Source of the DNA: Ligustrum vulgare
Lineage: Eukaryota > Streptophyta > Magnoliopsida > Lamiales > Oleaceae
Assembly (NCBI GenBank): GCA_963555705.1
Contig: OY743184.1
Coordinates: 20,201,859 to 20,265,858 of the forward strand
Direction: 5' to 3'
Length of the DNA stretch: 64,000 nt
Both the position numbers and the translations under genes were made by a program. The notes below the pieces were generated by a model, which was given only the letters and a program-made list of their open reading frames with translations, had not been told where the DNA came from and searched no databases. Shown here piece by piece: positions 23,110 to 34,780 of the stretch; position 1 is the first letter of the stretch, and the number at the start of each line of letters is the position of its first letter.

Positions 23110-24404
23110 AATATCAAGATAAAATAGGCATTGCATAAATTGGATAAATATAAGCTTCTGTTTTTTAATGCAATCATTACAATTTATAGACAACATAATT
23201 TCTCAAACTACTTCTTAATCACACACATTTTGTTTACAGTTATTCAAAACATTACTTTTTTAAAAACTCATTTTCTGCCTTATTTTACCAATAAAATAAT
23301 CTACACACAAACTAAAGAAATTTTTTTACTTTTAACCTTACATTCTGAAAAATTCACTACTTTAAATAATGTAATTCGTAAAATTTTTGTATAATGCGTG
23401 ATCGAAATTTAATTATTGTACGTGTATTAAAAATTATTAGGACATAATAAAATATAAGAATGACATATTACAAAAGACCAAATTATAAAAATATACATAG
23501 CACGACAAAAAAAAAAAAAAAAGAATAAGACAAATGAAAGAATAAGGAAAAAAGAAAAAGAAAAAAAATTAAAAACATATTTTAATACTAATAGTTACAC
23601 ATATGATTTATAATATTAATATAAGAATAACAAATAAATAAAATATCTCATTAAATAATAGATATATAATATGTTAAACTATTTTACAATATCACTTTTC
23701 ATTTCTAAAAGGAAAAAGGGGGGGGGGTTCAATGCGGCTGTATTCTGACGATCGCTAATGTTTAAAACAAAAAAAAAAAAAAATGGGGGGGGGGGGGAGG
23801 GGAGTGGTGATTGATTGACATCCCATTAATTTTTTAGATAAAAAAAATTGTGGAACAATGAACAGTAAATGGAGGGATTTTTCCACTTTTATATATAGTA
23901 TATATATAGATATAGTATTTATTTTTTATGTTTTCTTGATAACACTCGTGGTTGAAAAGTGAAAAGAAAATATGTTTGTGATTAAAAAGTTATTTAAGAA
24001 ATTATGCTTACAAAATCTTGCTTTAAAAGATGTTTGCCAAATAGAGGAAATAAAAGAAAAAAATCTTGCTTTAAATGATTTTATTTATTTATTTTCAAAA
24101 TATATTAATTGAAAATTTTAATTTCTAACTTAACAAATTTATATAACATGTATTTATTTATTTTTCAAATATATTAATCCAAATTTTTCATTTTCAATAT
24201 AACACATTTATATAGATATGACATTTATTTATGTTCAAATATATTAATACAATTTTTTCATTTTATACATAATATATTTACATAGATATCACATTATTTA
24301 TATTCAAATATATTAATCTAATTTTTCATTTCCAATGTAACACATTTACACATAGTATATATATATATTTATTATAAAGATAAAAATAAAGATATATATT
24401 AAGG
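23110..24404. other. AT-rich non-coding spacer with simple repeats
   Basis: A region at about 23155-23400 resembles the interior of the Tourist-like MITEs (AATCACACACATTTTG), but its ends were not resolved. Poly-A runs lie near 23505-23570, poly-G runs near 23718-23728 and 23784-23798. Four copies of a roughly 68-bp unit with TTCAAATATATTAAT lie between about 24095 and 24350. No gene is seen. Confidence 0.6.
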
Positions 24405-24857
24405 CGATGAGGTTCGTGTGTCTAATGCGGAAGAACAGGCTCTTGCATACTTGGAACGCTTCGGTGGTCGTTATTCAAAGAAAGGTCATAACTTTTGCAT
24501 ACGGTGTCCATTTTGGGCTTATAAGTAGTTTTCGGAAGGACTCGACGATCCCCATTGAACTCATGTTTTGCTTTGATGTGTGATGGATTTTTTGCGTTTG
24601 AGAACGTTTACTAGGTCAAAACGACAATCGAAGTTTCTTCTTTTAGTATTTTTCATTATTTGCTTATTTCGTTTGTAGGCCCAGTCCATTAAGGAACTGT
24701 TGTCCCTTTAGGTTATTCATTTGCTCTTATTTAAAGCGTTATAACGTGATGTAGGGTTTCTTTGGTTGCTTATGAAATAAGAAAACGCCTCTTTTTCTTG
24801 AGTACAATGTGTGTTGTTGAAATATCACTGTGTGTTGTAGACTTGATCTACATCAGT

Positions 24858-24869
24858 TGGTATCAGAGC
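24858..24869 (+). other. Primer-binding site (initiator Met tRNA type)
   Basis: TGGTATCAGAGC two bases after the 5' LTR, the classic plant iMet-tRNA primer site. Confidence 0.9.
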
Positions 24870-24870
24870 G

Positions 24871-25760
24871 ATGGTTCGTGGAAGAGGACGTGCTGGACGT
24901 GGCGGGCTTGATGGCCAAGAATTTGGGATAAATGTTGACATTCCAGAGTTTCGCGGTGGGATAGAGGTAGATGAATTCCTTGATTGGTTGGCTGCTGTAG
25001 AGGAGGTATTGGAGTATAAGGAAGTACCCGATGATAAGAGGGTACCTCTTGTGGCCACGGGATTGCATGGTCGGGCAGCCGCTTAGTGGCAACAATTAAA
25101 GCAGAATCGGAACCACCAGGGCAAAGGAAAAATCCAGTCTTGGGAGAAGATGAAGAAACAATTGAAGGCTGCGTTTCTTCCTTTCGATTACACCATAACA
25201 CTATATCAACGGTTGTAAAATTTGAGGTAGGGAAACCGTTTGATGGATGCTTACTCCACATAATTATATCAATTAATTGCGCGCAATGATGTAGGAGAAT
25301 CAGAGGATCAATTGGTAGCACACTATATTGGTGGCCTAAGGTGGACCTTGCAGGATGTTCTCAATATGTTTTCACCAGTGTCTGTGTCTGTGTCTGAGGC
25401 TCATCAACGGGCACTGCAGGCAGAGATTAAGCGGTTGCATCGGTCAGCAGCGGGTGGTCCATCTAGAGGTGGGGGTCGACAAAACACTCCATATCCCACA
25501 TCTAGTTCGTTTTAATCTCCTACATTGGGAGGTCCGGGCAGTGACCGGAACACTCGACCTGCAATTCCTCCTACCTCAGTGAAGAGTGGTTGGGCTCCTC
25601 TTGGTGGACGAGGGCGTGGTACTCAGTGTTTTGGTTGTGTCGATTTTGGCCATTTGAGGAGAGACTGTCCAACCCAGGGACAGTCACGACCTGTTGTGTT
25701 GATTGGGGAAGCAACTCAAACTAATGTCATTAATTCAGTTGACATGGTGGAGGGAGAAGA
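24871..25760 (+). pseudogene. gag of the Ty3/gypsy element, broken
   Basis: Starts MVRGRGRAGRGGLDGQEFG, with an Arg/Gly-rich N-terminus, then the capsid-like IPEFRGGIEVDEFLDWLAAV. A stop at 25084 is followed by frameshifted gag sequence (LKAAFLPFDYTITLYQRL, then VSVSEAHQRALQAEIKRL in 25312-25515). The zinc knuckle CFGCVDFGHLRRDC lies in 25525-25690. At least three disruptions. Confidence 0.8.
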
Positions 25761-26164
25761 GGAAGTTGAAGTGGTGCACACCGATGATACATGGCCTCTT
25801 TTGGTGGTGCGACGGACGTGTCTCAAGCCTAGGGGGTCATCTGAAGATGTGCAGCGAAACAATATTTTCCAATCCATGTGCACCATTAGTGGGAAAGTAT
25901 GCAAATTCATATTTGATTTGGGTAGTTGTGAAATTGTGATGTCGGATGCCGGTGTGCAAAAATTACAGCTGGCTACAGAACCCCATCCTGCTCTGTACAG
26001 CTTGGCATGGTTGAGGTGAGGTAATGAGATTTCTATTACAGGACGTGTACTAGCACCTTTCCCTATTGGTAGTATATATTGTTACATCGTGTGGTGTGAT
26101 GTGGTAACCATGGATGCGTGTCATTTGTTGTTGGGGCGTCCATGGCAGTTTGAAAAGGATGTGT
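25761..26164 (+). pseudogene. Protease domain, 5' part, interrupted by a solo LTR
   Basis: Aspartic protease-like sequence: FIFDLGSCEIVMSDAGVQKL (the active-site Asp region appears altered, DLGS instead of D[ST]G) and LLLGRPWQFEKD near 26130-26160. The reading frame stops at 26017-26019. Continuation lies after the solo LTR, from 27587 to about 27660. Confidence 0.7.
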
Positions 26165-26169
26165 GTCAT

Positions 26170-27581
26170 TGATGCGAGTCGTTACGCACCGAAATTCAAT
26201 CAAATATCTTACTTGTAATCATCAAATTTAATTGTAATAGCGAAAGTAAGAGTCAATCCCACAAGGAACATGAACTAAATTATTGCTATGTCAATCAGAA
26301 TAGATGGGGGGTTTTGAGTTCGAATAATGTAAATGACTTGAAAATAGAGTAAACACATAAATAGGCTGGAATATAAATCAATTATTAACAAATCTTAGTT
26401 CTTAGGTTCAGTTGTATTTTATCACAATATTACTACTTTCCAAATAATTCGTATTTAATTTAATTCTTGATTTATCACCCGTAAATAGTTAACAAGATCT
26501 AACTACCTCTTTTCTTCCTCGATTGTATTTAATTAGAACAAGCTCCCTAATCAAACTATAGTTATTGAACAATCTAAAATAAGCTCTTTAGATTTAATGC
26601 AACAACTAAGTGGCTCAAGAAGAATTAGGGCGATTTAGATTACCAATCACACAAGCTCGTGACGATTAACCTAGGTTGAATTTCCAATGGAATTGCAAAA
26701 ATACCAATTGCTACTAAGAATTGAACAAGAAGACAATTACGGATCCAATCATTCAATTTAGCATATATCAACACAACAAGATATGAGATAGGCCTAAATC
26801 AAATAAATCATTATATTAATTGAAATAAAATTCATAGAAATCCAACAATCAAGAATATAGAATTTCTTGCTAAATTACTAGTTTGGAAAATAATAACATA
26901 ATAAAAATAAATACAACATCCCCCTCGAACTAGGTAGAGAACTTAGCCGCTTAAAGCCATGAAGAATTCCAGATCTCTCCACTCTTGATTCACCTTCTCG
27001 AGTCGCTTTATTTCTCTTCCACGCTCCAAGCAAGCCGCTCTTCTTTCAATAATTTTTTCTGTCATGAAATTCCCTTTTTATAGCCACAAAATCGTGCCCT
27101 AGCTTTGGGCTCAAGACATACCAAAATTATGGAAAGAATCAAAAAAAGGAAATTCTTGACGAGCAAGTTACGGCCGTGAAAAATCATTTACGACCGTAAC
27201 TTGGTCTCTGTTGAATTTTCATGTTTTGAGGTTACGGCCGTAACCTTTGGGTTTACGGTCGTAAACCAAGTTCTGCCTCTTTTTGCACACTTGAAAGTTA
27301 CGGCCGTAACTTTTTATTTACGGCCGTAACTCATGTTCTGTTGATTTTTTCTTAATGCGATGAACACTTTTACGACCGTGAAGATATGTCTTACGATCGT
27401 AACTTATTTGCACCCTAGGTCCTCAATCTTCAGTTTTAAGTACAATTTGGTCCTTTTTTCTTCCTTTATGATCCTATACAACATAAAATATAAAATGCGT
27501 CAATAATACTTAGTTATGATCAAATTATTTCTAGTTCAAGGTTATAAGTGCACAAAATAAACGTTAATAAAGCATATATCA
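26170..27581 (-). mobile_element. Solo LTR (copy F) nested in the gypsy protease
   Basis: 1,412 bp, begins TGATGCGAGTC and ends GCATATATCA, flanked by perfect 5-bp duplications GTCAT (26165-26169 and 27582-27586). Removing it and one GTCAT reconnects the protease codons in phase. In minus orientation it contains CCTTGTGGGATTGACTC, matching the 3' portion of copies D and E. No internal region or coding, so it is a solo LTR left by intra-element recombination. Confidence 0.9.
27167..27404. repeat. Array of eight palindromes GTTACGGCCGTAAC
   Basis: Near-copies start at about 27167, 27187, 27231, 27252, 27297, 27317, 27368 and 27391. They come in pairs with 20-23-bp spacing, and the pairs repeat every 64-71 bp (four units). 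Several are perfect 14-bp palindromes. They lie inside solo LTR copy F. Confidence 0.9.
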
Positions 27582-27586
27582 GTCAT

Positions 27587-27882
27587 GAAGGACAATGGAA
27601 TGCTTATACTTTCACTTTTTCGGGGAAGAAGATTGTACTACTACCCTCCAAGAAGACTCGTACCCATTCGGCGGGGGACAGTAGTACTCTACTTTCCCAG
27701 TCATTGTTTGTAGTGAGATGTTGGTTGAGGGTGTGGTGCTATTGTTAGCGGGGACTGAGGTGACGGGAGTGTCTACAGTCCCTATAGCGGTCGAGGGGAC
27801 TATTCTACACCCCAAACCCACTGTGTTGGTGTCTGAATTCGAGGATGTCTTTCCCAGTGAATTACCATAGGGTCTGCCACCT
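27587..27882 (+). pseudogene. Protease C-terminal part and linker to RT
   Basis: Continues the gypsy protease (AYTFTFSGKKIVLLPSKK) after the nested LTR, then a linker with FEDVFPSELP-like residues near 27840-27868. Frame changes and a stop separate it from RT. Confidence 0.6.
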
Positions 27883-28600
27883 TTGAGGAATATACAACAC
27901 CAAATTGATTTGATGCCTGGTGCTTCATTACCGAATCGTCCGCATTATCGTATGAGTCCAATTGAGCATGGGGAGTTGAGGAGACAGGTGGAAGAGTTGT
28001 TGCAGAAGGGTTATATTAGAGAGAGCTTAAGCTCATGTGTAGTCCCCTCACTTTTGGTGCCAAAAAAGGATGGGAGCTTTTGGATGTGTGTGGATAGCAG
28101 AGCCATCAATAAAATAACAGTCCGTTATCGATTTCCAATCCCGTGGCTCGATGATTTACTTGACCAGTTAGCGGGAGCAACGGTATTCACTAAACTTGAT
28201 TTGAAGAGCGGCTATCACCAAATCAAAGTTCGACTTGGTGATGAGTGGAAAACAGCGTTCAAGACAAGGGAGGGCTTGTTTGAGTGGCTGGTTATGCCCT
28301 TCAGGCTATCAAACGCGTCGAGTACATTTATGAGTGTGATGAACCAGGCCTTATGACCGTTTATTCGTAAGTGTGTGGTTGTATACTTCGATGATATACT
28401 TGTATACAGTGCCTCAGAGGAGTCTCATGATATGCATCTACCGGAGGTTCTACTGGTTCTACGCAGGGAGAATTTTTTTGCAGCCATGAGTAAGTGTGTA
28501 TTCTACACTAATAAAGTGCTGTTTTTGGGGTATGTCGTATCATCCAGAGGAATAACAGTTGATTCTACTAAGGTTGACGCTATTCAGTAGTGGCTGCGTC
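27883..28600 (+). pseudogene. Reverse transcriptase of the Ty3/gypsy element
   Basis: 27883-28356 carries [40 protein letters not shown] and [16 protein letters not shown] stop lies at 28354-28356. 28375-28590 continues with the catalytic VVYFDDILVYS and FLGYVVSSRGITVD. The active-site FDD and palm motifs remain readable, but stops abolish the product. Confidence 0.85.
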
Positions 28601-28843
28601 CACAATAAGTTTCGGATGTGAGGAGTTTCCATGGTTTGGCATCGTTTTATCGGTGGTTCATCCGGCATTTCAGCAATATTATGTCACCCCTTACTGATTG
28701 CATGAAAAAGAACAAGTTTGAATGGACACCGGAAGTTGAAGGAGCGTTTATGGCTATTAAGGAATGTTTGACGTCAGCCCCAATACTTGCATTACCTGAT
28801 TTCTCGAAGCCTTTCGCCTTGCATTGTGATGCCTCTAAACTAG
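28601..28843 (+). pseudogene. RNase H, 5' part
   Basis: [20 protein letters not shown] (RT thumb and connection), then [12 protein letters not shown], which starts the RNase H catalytic Asp segment. Interrupted at 28844 by the hAT MITE; it resumes at 29335. Confidence 0.75.
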
Positions 28844-28851
28844 GCATTGGA

Positions 28852-29326
28852 TAGGGTGGCAATGGGACGGGTTCGGGGCGGGTCAGGGCCGCCCCGCCCC
28901 GGACCCAAAAACACCCCGCCCCGTGACCTCGAGGGGCGGGGCGGGGCGGCACGACCTCCCACCCCGCTAAGGACCTGAATTTTTTTTTATTTTTTTTAAT
29001 AAATAAATTGGTAATGAAATTTTACATGAAAAATTTAGGCGTTGAACTGGTTAGAGTTTTTAAGTTTGAACTTTAAAAATAATATGTATATACTTGAAGA
29101 AAAAAATCAATAAACAATATAATGGTATAGTTGTTGTATATTCTCATATCCCTAAATTCTACCAATGTTCAATTCTTCTGGACTTCATCAAATTTATTTT
29201 AGTTTCACATTTCATTATTTTTAAAAAAAATTTATTTTTACCGGGTCACGGGGCGGGGCGGGGCCGCCCCGAAACCCGTCGCGGGGCGGGTCATTTCGGG
29301 TCCTTCAGGTTTTTTTGCCATCCCTA
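28852..29326. mobile_element. hAT-type MITE
   Basis: 475 bp with inverted ends TAGGGTGGCAA / TTGCCATCCCTA and perfect 8-bp target duplications GCATTGGA (28844-28851 and 29327-29334). The subterminal regions are extremely GC-rich (GGGGCGGG repeats) and the centre is AT-rich. The TAGGGATGGCAA terminus is a widespread plant hAT MITE type. It splits the RNase H of the host gypsy element. Confidence 0.9.
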
Positions 29327-29334
29327 GCATTGGA

Positions 29335-29700
29335 GCTATTCTCGGTTAGGAGGGAAGACCGGTAGCATTTCTCAGTTAGAAGTTAGCCAGTGCTCGTAGG
29401 AGGTACAACACCTACGATGCGGAATTCTATGCTGTGGTTCAGGCTATTCCCCATTGGAGACATTATCTCTTTCATTGGGAGTTTATTTTATACAATAACC
29501 ATGAGGCGCTCAGACACTTGGTCGGCCAAGATTCTGTGTCTGCGCGTTATGCATCATGGATTGCCTTTTTACAGTAGTTCAACTTTGTCATTAAACATCA
29601 GGCTGGTTCTGTTAATCGTGTGGCTGATGCACTCAGTCATCCTCATGGTCTGCTGGCTCGTTTATAGGTGAGAGTCACGGGGTTTGAAACTTTCACATCC
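29335..29700 (+). pseudogene. RNase H, 3' part
   Basis: Reads in broken frames: LASARRRYNTYDAEFYAVV (catalytic Glu region), then the NNHEALRHL and SVNRVADALSHPHG region at the end of RNase H. Stops near 29349 and 29575. Confidence 0.65.
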
Positions 29701-29786
29701 CTCTATGTGGATGACTCTTATTTTGGTCCCATCTATAACAGTTTGTTGCAGGGTCCTCACCCGCCCTTTCTTTTAGAGGACGGTTT

Positions 29787-30879
29787 GTGTTTAAGGGTGT
29801 TCAGTTGTGTGTGCCGGATTGCAACCTTCGACTGAAATTAATTGAGGAATTTCACGGCGAGGGTCACGTTGGGTGGGATCGGACCTTGGCCCTCATTGGG
29901 ACCTCATTTTTCTGGCCTACTTTGCGTCATGAAGTGGATAGGTACGTTGCGCATTGCAGGGTGTATCACGTGGCAAAAGGGAAGGCTACTAATGCTGGCA
30001 TTTATCGACCATTACCAGTTCCGTCAGCTTCTTGGACTGATATCAGTATGGACTTTGTATTGGGTTTACCGCGCACAAAAGTGGTAATGACTCCATTTTT
30101 GTAGTTGTCAACCGGTTCTCTAAGATGGTCCATTTCATCCCTTGTAAGCGTACAGCAGACGCAGTTAATGTGGCCCAGCTGTTCTTCAGGGAGTTTTATC
30201 GTCTTCAGGGTCTACCCACTTCTATTGTATCTAATAGAGATACAAGGTTCGTTAGCCATTTTTGGTGGAGCCTGTGGAAAATAGTTAACACTTCACTCAA
30301 TTTCAATAGTGCATATCATCCTCAAACAGATGGCCAGAATGAAGTGGTGAATCGATCCCTGGGTGATTTATTGAGGTTTCTAGTTGGGGATAATATCAAG
30401 TCATGGGATCAGCGTCTGAGCCAAGCTGAGTTCGCTTATAATCATGCTTGGATAAGAGTACTGTTTTCATCCCGTTCCAAATTGTGTATAACATTCAGCC
30501 ACGTAGTCTAGTTGATCTACTGACTTTACTGTCCAAGACCAGGCTGTATGGGAAAGTTGTTGACTTTGTTCATAGTTTGCAGAAGGTCCATCAACAGATA
30601 CATACAAATCTACTGGAGTCCAACCGTAAATACAAAGAGGCGGCTGATCGTCATAGGCGTTCTGTTGAGTTTGACGTTGGCGACTATGTTTGGGCTGTGT
30701 TAACTAAGGAGCAGGTACCATCTCATGAATACTCGAAGTTGTCTCCTCGTATGATTGGTCCTGTGGAAATAATAGAGAAGGTGAATCTCAATGTGTATCG
30801 CCTTCGGCTTCCTTCTCATATTAGTACTTCAGATGTCTTTAATATGAAGCACTTTTGCCATATGAGGGCGATGATATAA
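29787..30879 (+). pseudogene. Integrase of the Ty3/gypsy element
   Basis: The zinc-binding part (FHGEGHVGWDRTLALIG, HCRVYHVAKG with the second Cys of the knuckle apparently replaced) lies in 29787-30104. The core (SWTDISMDFVLGLPRTK, HPQTDGQNEVVNRSL) lies in 30000-30450. The C-terminal part (VGDYVWAVLTKEQVPSHEYS, DVFNMKHF) ends at 30879. Three ORFs in different frames, so inactive. Confidence 0.8.
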
Positions 30880-30924
30880 CAGGAAGTGATGGGGACTCTT
30901 ATTCCAGGGTGAATCCCACTGACC

Positions 30925-30934
30925 CTGGGGGGAA
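30925..30934 (+). other. Polypurine tract
   Basis: GGGGGGAA-type purine run directly before the 3' LTR at 30935, the plus-strand primer site of the gypsy element. Confidence 0.75.
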
Positions 30935-31390
30935 TGATGAGGTTCGTGTGTCTAATGCGGAAGAACAGGCTCTTGCATACTTGGAACGCTTCGATGGTCG
31001 TTCTTCAAAGAAATGGTCATAACTTTTGCATACGGTGTCCGTTTTGGGCCCATAAGTACTTTTCGGAAAGGTCTCGACGATCCCCTATTGAAATCATCGC
31101 TTCTTTGTGATGTATGATGGATTTCTTGTGTTTGAGAACGTTTACTGGATCAAAACGGCAATTGAAGATTCTTCTTTTTGTATTTTTCATTATTTGCTTA
31201 TTTCGTTTGCAGCCCACCCATTAAAGAACTGTTGGCCCTTTAGGTTATTCATTTGCTCTTATTTAAGATGTTATAACGTGATGTAGGGTTTCTTTGGTTG
31301 CTTATGAAATAAGAAAACGCGTCTTTTTCTTGAGTGTAATCCGTGTTGAAATATCATTGTGTGTTGTAGATTTGATCTACATCATAATGC

Positions 31391-31640
31391 ATTATCAATG
31401 ACATCAATTGAGTTTTTTTTTTCCACATTTCTTATTTCATTTATCTATTATTTTTCTACTGTTGTAAGGTACACTTTGTTCTTTATTCTTTCAAATTCAA
31501 GACATCTTTATCTTTCATAAGTTCCTAAAATTTTTCATTTAGTCATAAGATTTTTAATTGTCAATTTAATCATTTAGTCATCGAACTTTTCAATTGTCAA
31601 TTTTGTCTCCCTAAACTCATGAATTTTATGCAATTCTTAC
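31391..31640. repeat. Duplicated AT-rich unit, part A, copy 1
   Basis: Begins CATTATCAATGACATCAATT and matches 35564-35740 over roughly 170-200 bp. It lies immediately right of the gypsy TSD. With part B copy 1 (35240-35558) it forms one unit that was split by the caulimovirid-like insertion. Confidence 0.75.
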
Positions 31641-33428
31641 TTTAACACTTATATATGCTTAGATAGATAGAGATAAAAAAAATAACTTGACTAAAAATAA
31701 ACAGAACTTCTGAAGAAACTGAAAAGATTAAATTGATAATTGGAATTTTTAGTACAAAGTAATTTGAACGTGTAGAGAATTTATTACTCGTATAAACTCT
31801 GCCTTCAAATGACACAAAACTTTGAAATTTATAATGAAAAGTTACATTGAAGGAATCTTGAAAAGTAAATTGCAGCCGGAAAGTCTTTGATTGAACGGTA
31901 TTTTGTCGACTACTTTTCCAAAAGTAGGAATCTTGAACAGTTAATTGAATTTTGAAAGACGTTGATTGAATAGTATATTGTCTCCCACTTGCACCGAAAT
32001 TATGAAAAGAAAAAACCTTCAGATACGACAACAATTGAGATTTTTTTGAGCTAACATATTTTGAAAAGTATTTCTCTTGATCGTTGAACTTGGTATTATC
32101 TGAAATCATCAAGAAAACCTTGCTCATATAGTCATTTAGTCCTTTGAAGATCTTCTTGGAGAGATTGGTCTAAATAAATTCCATAATAATCATCTTCATT
32201 TTGATAGAAGTCATTGTCAAAGTCCACTTCTGAACTGGTCTCAGAAGATTCTTGAACTGAAGAAGCGTTTTCAGCAAGAGCAGCAATCTTTTCTGCTAAA
32301 ATCGTTATTTCTTCAGGGCCGGTGCATTTTGCAAGGAGTGCTAATAACCTACTTTTTTCGGCAAGGAAATCAGCATGGGAATGTTGTCCTTCATTAATTT
32401 TTTGATTAATCCAAGATTGAACTGCTTTGGGACAAAAATTTGTTTCATAAAATTTTGACCACCATTTAACTTTGAATCTTCTAACAACCCGTTTTGAACT
32501 AAAAGAATTATTTGGATTTTGAATAAGGAGATAGTCCCAATAGAGAATCCATGAGAATTTGAATATTGAAACAAATTGAAATAAAATATTTTCTTGAGGA
32601 AGAATATTCTCTTCAAGCCCAAAATATTTGAACCAATTTTGAAATCATTTTGGGAAAATATTTTAACAATTTTGATGGAAAAAGATAAACCAAGAATGAT
32701 CAATTGGTCTAAAAAAGAGGACATTAAACCAGGCATCTTGATAATCTAAATAGTTAAAATGAGAGGAGAAGTTTTCACCTTTTACAAGGTTCATCTTTTT
32801 TTCCATCCAAGGTTTTTGTCCCCAGTCATCGTAGGAAAATACCTTACAAATTGAAATTTTTGAAAAATCAATATGTTGAGGGTTTTGCTTATTTTGAGTG
32901 TGAGTAATAATTGCAGACCCTGTTTTGAGAAAGATATTTTCGTAGAACTCACGAGATTTTTGAAGGGTAGAAGGTATGAATTGGAAATTTGGAGGAAAAA
33001 TATCTGATAAACTTTCATTTAGATCAGAATATTTTTCAACCAAAGAGGGTTCCATATTGAAAACAGAATAGCAATCATTTTTTTATGAAATATTGAAAAT
33101 GATTTTTATTGATTTCTGGGAGCTTGCCAGAACCAGTTTGAACTGCTTTCTTGAAATTTGAAGGTTTTGGTTTATCTGGAGTTTGGAGAATTTTGCCAAG
33201 AACAGAGAAGTTGTTTGCAGTAGAAAGAGAGGGAGTATTTGAAGATGAAGAAATTTTTCTAGTATTTTGAACAATAGTTTCGTTTGAAAGTAGGGCAGTT
33301 TTCTTGCCTTTATTTTTTTTCTTTGAAGAAGTAGCCATGGAGGAAGCCATGTCTTCAAGAACCTTGTTGTACCAATCTATGTTGGCACTCTTCTTTTGAA
33401 TTCTCTTTTTAAGTGGCTTTACTTTCAC
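31641..33428 (-). pseudogene. Caulimovirid-like non-pol ORF remnants
   Basis: Minus-strand ORF fragments at 33075-33428 (Lys/Ser-rich), 32663-33055, 32341-32736 and 31642-32127, lying 3' of the RT-RNase H. Short stretches such as DYQDAWFNVLFF resemble proteins found next to pol in endogenous plant pararetrovirus copies. Frames are broken many times. The exact viral gene identity is uncertain. Confidence 0.5.
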
Positions 33429-33429
33429 T

Positions 33430-34681
33430 CGAAATTTCTCTCCTCTTTGTAAGAAATTCTCTTGTGAGGAAATCTGTTAAAATGTTATTCTTACCATGTA
33501 TATATAGAATTTTGAAATCAAAACACGACAAAATAGCTTGCCATCTTGCAAAAATATGTTTTGATACAAGATTTTTGACGTCTTTTTGTGAAACATCTTT
33601 GGATGCTTTACAATCAGTTTTTAAAATAAATGATTTATTAATTAAATCATCTTAAAATTTTGAAACACAAAGAACAATTGAAAGAATTTCCTTTTTGACT
33701 GTCGAATAATTATTTTGAGCACCAGTCCAAACCCCGGAATAGTAACAGACCAACTGTTCTTGATTTGACCCTTTTGGAATCTGCTTTAAGACTCCACCAA
33801 ACTCTATGTTTGAAGCATCTGTTTCGACGATAAGATTGACATCTGGATCAATAATGGATAGGCATGAGATACTTTTGACAACACTTTTGACCCTTTGGAC
33901 GACTAAGGTGCACTCGGGACCCCATGGTTTTAGATTATTTTGAAGCCTTTTGAAAAGAGGGGCACATAGTATTCTGATATTTTGAATAAAGTCGGACACG
34001 TAATTGACGCACCCTAAGAATCTCTGTAGACTAGTCTTGTCAATAATTTGATCTGGAAATTTGTCAGTAAAACCCAAACTTCTTTGAATTGGTGCAATAG
34101 TTCCTTGAAAAATTGTATATCCAAGAAAATAAATACTTGTTTGACATAAAACAATTTTCTTTGCATAAACTGCTAAACCATTTATTTTTGACAATATTGA
34201 AAAATGTATTCAAATGTTTGAAATGTTGCTCTAAACTTTCAGAATAGAGAGGAACATTATCAATGTAGACAATGATAAAATTTTGATAAGGATTAAAAAT
34301 ACCATTCATAATTTTTTGAAATTCAGAAGGGGCATTTTTTATACCAAAAGGCATAACATTCCATTCATATTGACCAAATGGAACATTGAATGCAGTTTTG
34401 CATCTATCTTCTTCTTTGATTTGAATATGCCAAAACCCAAATTTCATATCAAATTTGGAGAAGATAACTGCTTTGAGGAGTTTATTAAGGAGATCTTTCT
34501 TTTGAGGAAGTGGATATCTTATCCATTGAAGAGCAGAATTAAGAGGCTTGTAATTGATTACAAGTCTTGGAGCACTATGTTCAATTTCTGTTTGATTGAG
34601 AACATAGAAAGCAGAACAACTCCAGTGAGATTTACTATGACGAATAATCATTTGAATGGGTCTTGATTTAGTTGGAATCAT
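33430..34681 (-). pseudogene. Endogenous caulimovirid-like RT-RNase H, broken
   Basis: Minus strand. The RT signature APRLVINYKPLN and NVMPFGIKNAPSEFQKIMN lie in 34064-34681. The catalytic motif reads VYIDN, so the second Asp of YxDD is lost. After a frameshift near 34190-34064, 33652-34194 contains the connection and RNase H (IVETDASNIEFGGVLKQ, YSTVKKEILSIVLCVSKF), then a stop. The remaining RNase H tail decays to about 33430. The sequence type is that of petu-/florendovirus-like copies in plant genomes (Caulimoviridae). There is no intact replication gene. Confidence 0.75.
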
Positions 34682-34780
34682 TGATTCATAAAAATCAGAA
34701 TTATATGGAAGAGAAACAATAGGGTTCTTTCTATTCCAGAATGCATTAGGAATAGTTGAACATACTTCATTTTTAAATTT

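Larger units (their letters stand above)
24405..31385 (+). mobile_element. Ty3/gypsy LTR retrotransposon, complete ends, decayed coding
   Basis: The 5' LTR (24405-24855) and 3' LTR (30935-31385) are both 451 bp, clearly homologous (about 90% identical by eye), and end in CATCA. Flanking 5-bp sequences are TAAGG (24400-24404) and TAATG (31386-31390), a TSD with one later change. Order: LTR, PBS, gag, protease, RT, RNase H, integrase, PPT, LTR. A solo LTR (26170-27581) and a hAT MITE (28852-29326) are nested inside. The coding region has many stops. Lineage is probably chromovirus-like; no chromodomain was recognised. Confidence 0.9.

Noticed and set aside
27167..27404. CRISPR-like reading of the regularly spaced palindromes
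   Set aside because: Plant nuclear DNA, no cas genes, spacing alternates 20 and 45 bp, and the array lies within a TSD-flanked solo LTR.
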